The translations under genes and the position numbers were made by a program. From Siphonodentalium dalli (lineage: Eukaryota; Mollusca; Scaphopoda; Gadilida; Siphonodentaliidae): 64,000 nucleotides of DNA. Shown here piece after piece: positions 47,223 to 57,599 of the stretch (positions are counted from its first letter, which is position 1; each line of letters begins with the position of its first letter). Location: the NCBI GenBank assembly GCA_032622095.1, contig CP136068.1:114157546-114221545 (forward strand), read 5' to 3'. Below the pieces are notes generated by a model that saw only the letters and a program-made list of their open reading frames with translations, did no database searches and was not told where the DNA came from.

Positions 47223-47361
47223 CAGCTATTGTTGTTGGCGGCGATGTAATGATGTCAGTTTCGTTAAAAACGACTTCTTCGCTCTCATCTATGTCTCCTC
47301 CGTTATCTATCTCAATTTCCGTTTCCTCACTTTCCGGTTCAGGCTCGAGTTCTTCGATGAT
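47223..47361 (-). CDS. Mosaic chitin-binding lectin gene: acidic exon 3
   Basis: 139 bases between AAATAG and GTTAGT, entering in phase 0 and leaving in phase 1. It encodes IIEELEPEPESEETEIEIDN, then GGDIDESEEVVFNE, then TDIITSPPTTIA. Nearly half the residues of the first part are Glu or Asp. The phase 0 entry matches the phase 0 exit of the exon at 49725, and the phase 1 exit matches the lectin exon. The last dozen residues are a Thr/Pro hinge into the lectin domain. Confidence 0.8.
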
Positions 47362-47469
47362 CTATTTAAAGTAATAGATGGATATATATCACAATGATGT
47401 AATCAAGGAAAGTTGGGCGATGAATTGCATTACCTCATAGAATGTATTACAGACATATTATGAAACTGA

Positions 47470-47815
47470 TAAGTTAGTATTCATGCGTTATGCCAACCTG
47501 GAGAATGTAGCATTCTACTAACACCGTCGAAAATTTCAAATAAATCGACCATACCACTCAATAGAAAACATCGTCAAAACTACGCTCAATTGTAGATATT
47601 CACATCTGGATTCGGGACGCAAGAAATCGGCGACAAACTAACACAAATGATTTCGCCATCCAGAGTCAGTGCATTTAATTAATATATCAGAATGACGGTG
47701 TGTGTTGGCAATTTGGATTAATATTCGTAAAAAGAACAACTTTGAGCAAGATTATTCTCCATTTCTATTGGATCACACTACCGGAGTGTTTCATATCACT
47801 TTAATTTCGATACAG
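47470..47815. repeat. Dispersed repeat family X, inverted copy
   Basis: Inverse of 43600-43960: 'aaaacatcgtc', 'gattcgggacgcaa', 'ttgagcaagattattct' and 'ccggagtgtttcatatcac' all match in reverse order. Confidence 0.85.
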
Positions 47816-47961
47816 AACGCGAAGCTCTATTTCCCATTTTAATACATCACGTTATTCGTTATTGACACTGAGAACATTTTTTACAAAATTCGGGACCGAC
47901 AGGACCTCTTCCTGGTAGGCCAACGGACGGACCAGGCTGGAAACTTGTCAATATGCCATAT

Positions 47962-48295
47962 AATATGTGACCCGCCATATCAAATCCAGTCGTAAGTCGG
48001 GATTTTTTTACCCTGTGCCAATGCATTCTCTTATATATGCGAGTCGACCATAGGTCGCCTCGCATATATAAGAGAATACATTGGCCTAACAATTTTTTAC
48101 AATTTTAATAATTTGTTCTTGTATTCTTTAACAATTTTATAATTTCACCCATACAGAGCCCCAGACAAACATGAGCAGACGACACTCTTGTGTATGCTTC
48201 TATATATGTGTGGGGCTCCCTGCAGGGTAATGGATGTTTTTTATTTTATGTCCTAAAAATTGTAAGAAACATTTATTTTTAAAAAATGGCCAATG
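47962..48295. mobile_element. Foldback family H1, copy truncated at its right end
   Basis: GACCCGCCATATCAAATCCA at about 47969, the 67-bp palindrome at about 48018-48085, and the same roughly 200-bp centre as at 15.6 kb (including 'gagcagacgacactct' and 'ggctccctgcagg'). It ends in 'aaaaaatgg' before the second palindrome. Confidence 0.85.
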
Positions 48296-48299
48296 CAAT

Positions 48300-49275
48300 G
48301 CACATATGTTAAGCCCGTACACTATTTTGTCAAAAAGTGGATCTCTATAAGCGGAAATAGACTCTAATTAAATTGTCGAAGTTAGCCAATAATCCACCTA
48401 ATGCGCATAAGATTGTCCACTTATAAAAATTCTTCCCTTGGGTGGGTGGGCTTGGGGAGGTTTGGGGTACGCTCTTTAAAAACACTTCGAATATTTCCGT
48501 TATTTCGTCAATAACTCTTCTTCAAATATCTCCGTTATTTCGTCAAAAACTCTTCTTTTCATACAAATTAATATTATTTATAGAGTTATTGCCCTTCATA
48601 TTAAATATGAAGCTAACATGCAGGATTAGCAAAACATGTCTTCATTTAGTGGACAATCCCAAGCTCGCGTGCCACGCGTGGTTGGATTGTCCATTTATTA
48701 ATTACCATATAGGTACCGATTGTCCATTTATAAGTGGACAATCCTTGAAGAATTGCCTGCAATAATCGGAGCCATACCAATAGCTTTCAATTGATCAGTT
48801 ATATGCCAAATATGTGGTGGACCAAACCCAGCCTAGTCTTGATTTTCACGCACGCTTTTTTGACAAAACAAAACCCAGCCTCGTCTTGAGTTTCACGGAC
48901 GCATTTTTGACAATATATATATGCCGTATGACGATGACGATGATGTTGATGGTGATGATTTAGATGTTGAAGACAAAAATGAGGATGATAATGTATGGAG
49001 GTGATGATGATAATGACCATGACGACGACGACGACGACGACGACGACAAAGGACCCCGAATTCGATGGCGTAATGTCACTTTATGTACATACACTGTAAA
49101 TATGTTACATAACTCTATATTTTGTGCATAATAGTACCATTGAGTTATCCATAAATAATCTATATATATATACGTTTGTACTGTTTATTACACCCGCTTC
49201 TAGAGTTTTATAATGCATTCTATATATAAAATGTAGCTTATGGAATGGTGTAAAACCCAGCGACAGTAATCAGAT
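48300..49275. other. Non-coding intron stretch with a GAT/GAC repeat
   Basis: A GATGATG/ACGACG repeat lies at 48928-49046. A short direct repeat 'aatatctccgttatttcgtc' or a near variant occurs at about 48490 and 48527, and 'caaaacccagcct' recurs near 48824 and 48868. No exon is seen. Confidence 0.5.
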
Positions 49276-49620
49276 GACAGGGAACCTTATAAAGTTGAAA
49301 AAATAACGCGGGGAATATATGTCTCTTAGTTATTATCTGTTCCTTAATAATGTACTTCACTGTAGGTGAAGGACTCAACTCGAAATTTCACGATTCAAAG
49401 TGACTGTGAGCGATTTTGCTTTGCGTTTCTTACAATTATGGAATTTCTCCTGTGTAATTAATAGAATGTTTATTGACATATCGGGTCTCAGAAGTCACAG
49501 AAAAGCATGCAATTTCGAGTTGGGACCTTCACCTACAGTGGAGTACATTATTAAGGAACAGATAATAATTAAGAAATATATTCCCCGCGTTACTTTTTCA
49601 ACTTTATAAGGTTCCCTGTC
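49276..49620. mobile_element. MITE-like foldback, 345 bp, about 110-bp terminal inverted repeats
   Basis: GACAGGGAACCTTATAAAGT and ACTTTATAAGGTTCCCTGTC are exact inverse ends. The arms continue through CGCGGGGAATATAT and 'cttcac.tgtaggtgaagg' to the loop near 49400-49490. It lies in the intron downstream of the acidic exon 49725. Confidence 0.9.
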
Positions 49621-49724
49621 AAAACTTCAAAAAGTTCCAAGGTTTTGTACTGGTGGAATATGATCTCTACGGGCGTTAGTCAGAGTAGAGACTCGTGACA
49701 ATGTCATGATAGGTAAATTCCAAC

Positions 49725-49948
49725 CTCTTCGATCTCATCCTCTATTTCTTGTTTGGTTTTGTTATCTATGTTTCCTCCCGTCTGTTCGTCGATCTCCTCG
49801 GAGAGTTGCTCTTCAACATCGACCTCGTTCTCGTTTTCAAATTCAGCCTCGGTTTCAGTCGAGTTCTCTTCTGACGTCATCACATCCACTAAGATTTCCT
49901 TGATTTCATCTTCGATTTCTTGTTTTGTCTGCTCGTCGATTGGTCCAT
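49725..49948 (-). CDS. Mosaic chitin-binding lectin gene: acidic exon 2
   Basis: 224 bases after TTTGCAG, entering in phase 1. The most consistent exit is phase 0 before GTTGGA, a weak donor chosen because it keeps frame with the next acidic exon. It encodes DGPIDEQTKQEIEDEIKEIL ... NENEVDVEEQLSEEIDEQ ... NIDNKTKQEIEDEIEE. The motif IDxxTKQEIEDEI occurs twice here and once, as IDDETKVEIEQEI, in the previous exon. Glu and Asp make up about half of the residues. Function is unknown. Such acidic stretches in secreted chitin-associated proteins can bind calcium or mineral, but that is inference. Confidence 0.82.
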
Positions 49949-50498
49949 CTGCAAAGGTCAACACTAATACCTGATTACTGTGTACCAGTCAGAACAAACG
50001 ATTCATTTACATGCAGGAGCGACTTTATTACAACATTGAATCGGCCATTTCTAATATAAATGGCGCGACAAAAGCGCAACGTTCGAAGCCCTGTCTTGGA
50101 CGCCGGCAGTGGAAACTTCACTAATGGTGTCCAGAACGGACTACCACGTGGTAGTTAAAAATGTCAATATAAAGGTAACCAAAAACAATAGAATATAACA
50201 GCCTAGAACACCTTGGATTAAATAACCGCCCTTGATTTAAAATAGTTATATTCTGTATAGGGTACCCACATCAGTTGTGAATATTAGTTGTAGACCAGTA
50301 GATATAAACATTAAAATAAGGGCAACCCAACATATTCGACGTTTTGTAAATGATTTAAAAACATGATTTAATTTTATGATCATAACACACATGTACTTGT
50401 ATTCGTGTACCAGGGTCTTGGAGTTATGATAATATCCACCACAATTACGGCACAAATAATCTCACTGAAGCAACTATACGCATGTAAATAAAACAAAC

Positions 50499-51191
50499 CT
50501 GCTTCATCTTCTATCTCTTGTTCGATCTCGCTCTCAATTTCCTGTTCCATTTCATCTTCTGTTCCTGTTAAAAGTATCTCCTCTTCTATCTCTAACTCTT
50601 CTGAAGTTTTGTTCTTAATTTCATCCTCAATCTGATGCTCAATCTCTTGCTCAATCTCCACTTTCGTTTCGTCGTCAATTTCCGATCCGGTTTCTGATTC
50701 TATCTCATCCTCTATTTCTTGTTCGATTTCTTCTTCTATTTGGTCTTTTATTTCATCCTCGGTCATGCCTTCCATTTCCGTTTCAACAGATGTCACGTCG
50801 TCCGTTTCCGGTTCCGGATTTTCTTCCTCTATTTCATTGATTTCCTCCTCCATGCTATCAATAGAATTCTGAGCAGCTATTGTCTCGTCTGTTGGTCCTC
50901 CATTTTCTTCTTCGATGTCCTGAATAATTTCTTCTATTTCTTTTATAACTTCTTCCATCTGATCTATGCCAACGAGTTCCAGATCCTCTTCCGCATTTTC
51001 ATTATCTTCCGAATTTCCAGTAATAACTGTTGTGTTCCGGATACAGCCCAGAATTTGCTGTGACCAAATAAGGCCTTCTGCACAGCAATTAACAAAACTC
51101 TCGCCGAATTGACTGCACTGGATGTAACAATTAGCCTTTGAGTGGGGGTAGAAATATTGCCCGGTAGCGTTTGCGCCCAGACAAGGGGCAT
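50499..51191 (-). CDS. Mosaic chitin-binding lectin gene: peritrophin-A domain plus long Glu-rich region
   Basis: Exon of 693 bases between TATTTTCAG and GTTTGT, phase 1 on both ends, 231 residues. Residues 1-55 form a complete peritrophin-A domain: DAPCLGANATGQYFYPHSKA, then NCYIQCSQFG, then NCCAEGLIWS...LGC, with the aromatic GQYFYPH and YIQC positions used in chitin binding. After a TVITGN spacer about 165 residues are dominated by Glu, Ile and Asp, in patterns such as EIEQEIEDEIES. The ORF continues into the intron past 50499, where the Cys/Tyr-rich tail is not coding. The first exon with the signal peptide has not been identified. Confidence 0.9.
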
Positions 51192-51567
51192 CTGAAAATA
51201 AAAAGTACAGATGTGTATACATGTTATAAGAGAACACGAAAGAATAATGAATCTTAATCTCCCATGGATAACAACAAGACAGACGCTATAAAAAATATAC
51301 GAAGCACCATATGAGATTAATCCAATTCGAAAAAAAAATATCTTCAGTGCGCATTTGTTTAACAAACTAGCCATTGGAATGGTCGAAGGATGTTGGCAAA
51401 TTTGGTCCAGCGCCAACCCAGCGCTAGTGTATTTGTATGTTAATCGTCGCTATGACGGCTGACGATACCTGTGAAGACTGTTGCAAGGAACTTATTCCGA
51501 AAAATGAGTATAACTTATTTTACTACTGTGTGATATCTTCCAGCCACAACTATTGACTTAGATCCTG

Positions 51568-52568
51568 CCATGAACCTCTACTCTGTCTAACGCTCGTAGA
51601 TATCATATTCCACAGTTCAAAACCTGGGAACTTTTTGAAGTTTTGACAGGGAACGAAAAAAATTATTACCTTTGCTTAATAGTTTATTCACCAGTAGGCG
51701 AAGGTCCCAGCTCGAGATAACATTATTTAAGCGACTTTGTGCACGATTTTGTTTTGTACCACTTACAATCATGGAATTTCTCCAGGTTAATTAATACATT
51801 GTTTTTATGCGATATCGGCTCACTAACGTCACAAAACAAATAATACAATTTCGAGCTGGGACCAGCCCATACTTTGAAGTTAATTATAGAGGAACTAATA
51901 TAAATATAAAGATATATATTCCTTTCCTTGTTTGTTCAATATTATATATTTACATACTGAGTGTGATTATCACTAAATCCAGCATTCCGATTGGTCGGCG
52001 CCCACGTGACTAGTTGCAATTATTTCTCGGTGAACGCGCAAGAGGGTCATAATTACAACCATAATTACATCGACGCGTCATTGATTTTGGAGAAGAAGAA
52101 CGCGTAATGTTTTGGGCGCATTTGCACTCGCGCATGATTGACTTAATACATCACCAGGTTTCAATATAAAGAGCCTCGTTTTGAAATTGTTCTCAGCTGG
52201 TTTCTGGTCGGGTGCTATGGGATATTTTGGGCTGGTTTTGTCACGATACACTTTTAGATTTAAATACATTTACAAAAGTGGCTTTTTCGCTAAATGTATA
52301 TAAATATAAGGATTAACTGTCATGTGGACTGTTTTTATGGAGATGTAACCGTGAGGTAAGTGGTGATAACTTGTATGTAAAACCCTTCGTGTTTTACACA
52401 AGTTATGACCACTTACCTTACGGTTACATCTCCATAAAAACAGTCCACATGATAGTTAATCCTTAAAAAAGTTCCCTGTCATAACGGGTGAGAACACCAC
52501 AAAGTTCCCAGGCTTTGTACTGGTGGAATATGATATTTACGGGCGTTAGACAGAGTAGATATTCATGG
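51568..52568. mobile_element. Element of about 1 kb with about 85-bp terminal inverted repeats
   Basis: Left end CCATGAACCTCTACTCTGTC (51568) and right end GACAGAGTAGATATTCATGG (to 52568) are inverse copies, continuing through 'tggaatatgatat' and 'aagttcccaggctttgta' or close variants. Inside lie a decayed relative of the 49.3-kb foldback (51640-51930) and a 161-bp palindrome (52306-52466), so it is a nest of elements. A lone right-type end also lies at 49620-49700. Confidence 0.8.
52306..52466. repeat. Near-perfect 161-bp palindrome
   Basis: TAAGGATTAACTGTCATGTG ... CACATGATAGTTAATCCTTA. The arms match almost base for base, with the turn near 52380. It includes ATGGAGATGTAACCGTGAGG and its inverse. 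No coding is seen. Confidence 0.95.
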
Positions 52569-52572
52569 TTTT

Positions 52573-53762
52573 ATCTACTATTGGCTTAGTCCAAGTCTTC
52601 TCGTACTAAAGCCGGCTAAGATATCGGGATGGAGGTGCCGGTCTTTAGTCCGAGTTCCAGGCCCATGCATTCCTTTGACAGGACTTAAGCGTTAGTGATC
52701 CGCTCAAATAAAACCACAATTATATGAAATAAAATATCACAATTGCTACAATAAACTGATAGTTTCCGCAGAAGACATGCTATTTTATCTGAAACCCACA
52801 TCGGTTGTGAATTGAAAGCGGTAATTTAATGTGAAAAGAAACATTTGCCGCAGTGTTTACACATTTTTTAAAGTATGCGAAGTCAGTTGACCTTGCGAAC
52901 TGCGTTCGGCATTTTCCGTTGAAAATACTCCGTAGATTTTGGACAACAACGCAAATTACGATGAATTCTCCATTGTAATCGTAATTATGTGTGTCAATAA
53001 ATAAAATAATAAATAGATTAATTAAACATTCGAGATATAAATGTAATACACTAAATAAATGAACCTTAAGTTTGAAAAGTCCCACTAAAACGGAAGAACT
53101 ATATTTCGAAACTGTGTGATTCGGTTCTCCGATTATTTTATCAACACAGATGTCAAATGCACATCACGCATGGCAAGTCAGACACAAGAGTTCTAATTTG
53201 CTCCAATTTTGACAAGTTGCTTGCGAAAATTGTCAACAAAACTACCGTTCTGATCCTCCATTATGTCATTAAGTTTTTAGTGCGGGAATTGTTCTGAAAG
53301 CACATAGAAAACTGGACTTTCGGGCGATCGGTTTTCGCTATTTTTGTTCGGAAAACCCGCGCTATATATAGAAACGGAAAGTAGAATTAGTAGAACAAAC
53401 AGCGGATTATGCCGAACTTATTCGGACCACTTCGGCTTTCGGTTAAAATGTAAACAAACAGAGAAACAAATCGATGTGTGTGGCAATCAACCGGAATATT
53501 CTATGTGTAATTTAACATTAAAGTTAGATTATTATACACCATTATGACCATAAGATGTAAGCCTTTCCGATGTATATAGCATCATGTATTGATTTGCTAG
53601 GTAAATCCAGTAAAATACACCACAAATTCCCGCCACAGATCGTGGGCGTAAGTCGTGTCAAAGGATTGGTATACAAGCGGTCTTGGACTAAAGACCAGCA
53701 TCGCCATCCCAATATCTTAGCTGGTTTTAGTACAAGAAGACTTGGACTACTATTGGCTATGT
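52573..53762. repeat. Inverted repeat pair of about 85 bp bounding 1.2 kb
   Basis: 52573-52657 (TTAGTCCAAGTCTTCTCGTA...GGTCTTTAGTCC) is the inverse of 53676-53762 (GGACTAAAGACCAGCATCGC...AAGACTTGGACTA). The region between holds the copy at 53050-53370 of the 42.5-kb repeat. It may be a larger TIR element, but its internal limits are unclear. Confidence 0.75.
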
Positions 53763-53816
53763 TTTATTACACATACGTCGATGCTCGTATTTCGAAGTGC
53801 GATGTGTACAACTAGT

Positions 53817-54232
53817 GGTTACACTGGTGTACACGTTTTACATAGGCATCAGTGCTAACGTTTTAGCGTATACTGTTGACAATATGCATTTTGGGTCCAA
53901 TTATTTCTTTAAATCTAAAAAATTGACATTTGGGGAAACTTTTTACGCAAAAGAATATGTCCGTCTAGCAGGGAATTCGACTTTAAATCTTGTGTTTTCG
54001 TAACTAGTGTCAGAACCTCATAAAAAAATACTGTCATATTTTAGACCGCACCAAAAAATCAAACTTCACAACAAAGGGTTAATTCCTGTGCCCAATGGCT
54101 ATTTAACTTATGGGAAATCACAGGGAAGAGGTGTGGTAATTTTTTTTATGCAAAAACCACCCAAGGCGTTTGACCAATCAGGGCCCAGTGTCTATTTTAT
54201 TCTCTCCGAACCCTATTTACACCAGTGTAACC
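53817..54232. mobile_element. Intact MITE with 15-bp perfect TIRs and TAGT target duplication
   Basis: GGTTACACTGGTGTA at 53817-53831 and TACACCAGTGTAACC at 54218-54232 are exact inverses. TAGT flanks both sides (53813-53816 and 54233-54236), as expected for a 4-bp target-site duplication. The 416-bp unit has two short plus-strand frames with no recognisable transposase, so it is non-autonomous. Confidence 0.85.
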
Positions 54233-55245
54233 TAGTCTCATCCTAACCTGGCTATTTCAGTACAGCCAGTAATCGATATATCACACATTACACATCCATA
54301 TCACACATTACACAGTGGATTATTAATGTTCCGTATATAATATAGTGTCACTGACAGTTTAATATTCCCTAATGGCCATCAGAACGGGACGGAATCTCGA
54401 GATTTCTCGACTGTTGACGTGATTTGCCGATAGCAGGTAGCGCATTTTGTATCATATATACATAATTCTGATCGATTTACGTTTATTATGGGATAATGGT
54501 GATAACATTAGGTGTGTGGTATTTCACAGTATTTATAGCAAATTATATGTGAAAAGTAATGAACCGGATTAGAATTAATGTCCGTCATCACTGGACGTCG
54601 CGTGCGTGCTTAAATGTGGTTAGAACCGAGGGGAAATATTAACGGCTCGAACATTTCCGCTCACGCATGGAAATAACCTCACCCATAAATAGACACCATC
54701 GTCCATGCCTATTCACTTATGGCTACATTACTCGGCCCTGGTAATAAGCGATGACACAGACTCGTTTATAGTATATAGTGCACTAGGAGAACGCGCAGGG
54801 GTTTACAACAGTTAACCCTTACATGACGGGAGCTTTCTGAAATTTTGCGAAAACCCTGTGCCAATGCATTCTCTTATATATTCGAGTATCCCATAGGGAG
54901 CCTCGCATATATAAGAGAATGCATTGGATAATAAAACTCCACTCATAGCACACTCTGTACAAATATTCACATCTGTTTCCCTTCTTAAATATTCACAAAT
55001 TTCATCCTGTCATCTTGTTTAAATGTTATGTTATACCCTTTGTGTGGGAGAGGGACGTCACTAAGTTGACAAAACTTTTGTCCCAATCCCCATGTATATA
55101 ATTGATATACAATAAAATATGTTTAAATAAAAAAATATTCATTGGACTAACAATATTTACCTTGACCTTGTAAGCCAGTGCATTATCTTATGTATGCGAC
55201 ACGAAAGGGTTCATAAGTAACTCACTCGATTGATTGATTGAGATT
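54233..55245. other. Non-coding stretch with an H1 palindrome
   Basis: One H1 palindrome lies at 54846-54930, preceded by AACCCTGTGCCAATGCATTC. 'ggaaataacctcacccataa' at about 54669 is the inverse of 'ttatggaagaggttatttcc' at about 55656, so a larger inverted element of about 1 kb may enclose the SINE. No gene is seen. Confidence 0.5.
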
Positions 55246-55249
55246 TGAG

Positions 55250-55525
55250 AGGTTTAATGTCGCTTTCAGCAACTAATGCCATATATCACGACATTGCCAG
55301 TTTTAATAGTGGAGGAAATCCGCACACTTACGGCTAATCTAACAATGATTTCAATGGCTGATATACTCGTCGACCATGTGCGGCAAACCACTGACCATCG
55401 GCGAATACTTGGCAACTCCACCAGAAAACAATTTTACAAAGTCAACGATGGAAATTTGAACTCTCAACCGCAGCGCTGGGTAGGAGGGCGAAACGGTTGA
55501 GCCACCGTGGTCCCCAACTAATTTG
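55250..55525 (-). mobile_element. tRNA-derived SINE
   Basis: On the minus strand the head reads GGGGACCACGGTGGCTCAAC (A-box-like TGGCTCAACCGT) and then GAGTTCAAATTTCC (B-box-like GTTCAAATTTC) about 35-40 bases on. A body follows with 'actattaaaactggcaatg', and the element ends in repeated TCAA/ATTG units (TCAATCAATCAATCGA). The A box/B box order and the simple tail fit a Pol III-derived SINE. I recall similar bodies from mollusc genomes, but that needs a search. Confidence 0.65.
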
Positions 55526-55934
55526 ATATATATATAGCGATAAATAGTAATAAGTAGCAATAATTAGTTCAAGTTTAAACATACGAGATTCCCCGGTATA
55601 GTATGCACATGATCAATCACGTGATTGAAATAGTCCGGCAGATATGGTGTCTATTTATGGAAGAGGTTATTTCCATATGAAAACGGAAACGGCCGAGCAG
55701 CTGAGACTGAACGCATGTGGTTATCCAAATTGTAACGCGTATTCGCCGCGGAATTGAGGATCCGGCAACGAATAAAATATCACCGACATAAAAAACTGTA
55801 TATATTACACATTACCGGTTATAAATAAAGGCCCCTATATAATCAGTTCTTATATTCACAGAGAGATAACTTGGAAAAAACACACAAAGCACAAACACAA
55901 AACGCGACTGTCACATACTTTTTAATCCTTTCTA

Positions 55935-56140
55935 TACTAAAGCATCATTGACGAGTAGTTATATCCCATAGGAAATGTTCAGAAAATAAGTTCAACATAG
56001 GTCGTTTGTGGAACTTATTATCTAAATATTTCCCTCAATAAATATGGCTCATTCTGCACTTTTATTTGTCAGTCGTCTGCGTTTATCACCTTAACATCCA
56101 ACCAAAATAAATACTAGACGGTTAGACCATTCCGATGAAA
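55935..56140. repeat. Dispersed repeat family E, inverted copy
   Basis: 'cattgacgagtagtt', 'aggaaatgttcag.aaataagttcaac', 'gtggaacttattatc' and 'agaccattccgatg' are inverse to the copies at 40.7 and 45.2 kb. Confidence 0.8.
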
Positions 56141-56199
56141 ACTTTTTAACTGATTATGAGAATCCATTTATAAAGGGTTAACCCTTCCTGAAAGTTTAC

Positions 56200-56395
56200 G
56201 AAAACCCTGTGCTAATGCATTCTTTTATATATGCGAGTCTCCCATATGGACCCTCGCATAGATAAGAGAATACATTGGCCTAACAATATTTACCTTGACA
56301 TTGTAAACCGATTTATTCTCTTATATATGCCGTATATATGCGAGGCTCCCTATGGGAGACTCGAGTATATAAGAGAATGCACTGGCACAGGACCT
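56200..56395. mobile_element. Foldback family H1, diverged copy with two palindromes
   Basis: AACCCTGTGCTAATGCATTC starts the first palindrome (about 56212-56276); the second runs about 56308-56390 and ends GAATGCACTGGCACAGG. Core bases differ from other copies (GTCTCCCATATGGACCC), so this is a divergent subfamily shared with the 54.8-kb copy. Confidence 0.8.
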
Positions 56396-56399
56396 TTAA

Positions 56400-57200
56400 A
56401 TAATGATGAACCAGTGAAGCTCCCGCAATGCAATGGTTAATTTCCGACAACTCTCAACTTAATCATGTGTATGCTTCTGTCATTTGGTTTCGATTCATGA
56501 AACCATTGTATTTGGGAACGGTGACAACTGTAATTTTCACTTGTTACCCAATCCAGTTTTATATCAATTTACAAGTTACAATTTAAATAAATTATGTTTT
56601 AATAATAACATTTGATATACGCGCTATAGATAAGTTGCCAAAATCATCTTATTAAGACAGGTTCTGATTGGGCGAAAAGATACGATACGGATAAACGTCA
56701 CGGCTTAAAGGCACAGGCGGCGTTCGTTGCAGAAATATTCATATTTGTTCAAATCGCCATTAACAGAAGGATTATTAAAATATATATAGTTTTGTTCATA
56801 TGCCAAACATAAGCTAGCGTGTAAATAGTATTTTGTCGTCAAGACGTACGATGGTGTACGTAAACAAGAGCCTGCTCGTGTTACAGAAGTTGTGCTTCTG
56901 TTTACATAACACAGCGCATTTCTATTGGTTAATCACACGCAAATAATATAAACGATCTTTATTATTTCCATATCAGGAAAACAGTAACAAATAACGCTCT
57001 TTATGTTTACCATATCCGGATCTAAACAAAAGCCAGGTAACGTAACGTTTTTTGATTTTGTTTACATAACAAAGGGGTAAAATTGACAATAACATACTGT
57101 TTATGCCATATTTCTGATTGGTATAAGAACAAGGTATGTCTATAGTTTACTATTCTTTCTGTTTATGTGGTTTTTGACGGACGTGAATATTTTAACAGCA
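56400..57200. other. Non-coding stretch
   Basis: No gene, splice-flanked exon or clear element is seen. Confidence 0.4.
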
Positions 57201-57203
57201 TAC

Positions 57204-57363
57204 CCACCGCCAACGACGACCGTATCTTTAATCCTAATCATTTTGTTGTGACACACGTTAGCTTATGTCAGCTTCCGGTGGGTAAGACATGGTACCTCTA
57301 ATTGTGGACTCTTCTGCTATAGGGCATCCCCCCTTTACTCACATAATGTGGGTCACACAAAGC
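57204..57363. repeat. Repeat unit of about 160 bp, order B-A
   Basis: Part B (57204-57259, CCACCGCCAACG...TGACACACGTT) is followed by part A (57260-57363, AGCTTATGTCAGCTTCCGGT...CACACAAAGC). The same two parts occur at 60277-60432 in the order A-B, and part A matches over all 104 bases by eye. Confidence 0.9.
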
Positions 57364-57599
57364 TACGATATATGGAACCCATAGCGAGATGTTCTGCGAT
57401 AGAGGGTTCTTTTGGCCCTGTAGACTGTTTGACGTATTTATTTTACATCCTAATTTTGCTATTTTCACCATTATCACCTTATTTGACAAGCTCTTAAACT
57501 TTTGTTTAACGTTTTATTTCACAAAAATACCCAGCACAGAACTCGTATACATTATGTGATAACCCAACCTAAAAATTGTTAACTTATAATTCAGTGGGA

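Noticed and set aside
15630-56395. CRISPR-like array because of the repeated palindromes
   Set aside because: Copies are far apart, variable and in animal DNA with introns. They are foldback transposon ends and lack regular repeat-spacer order.
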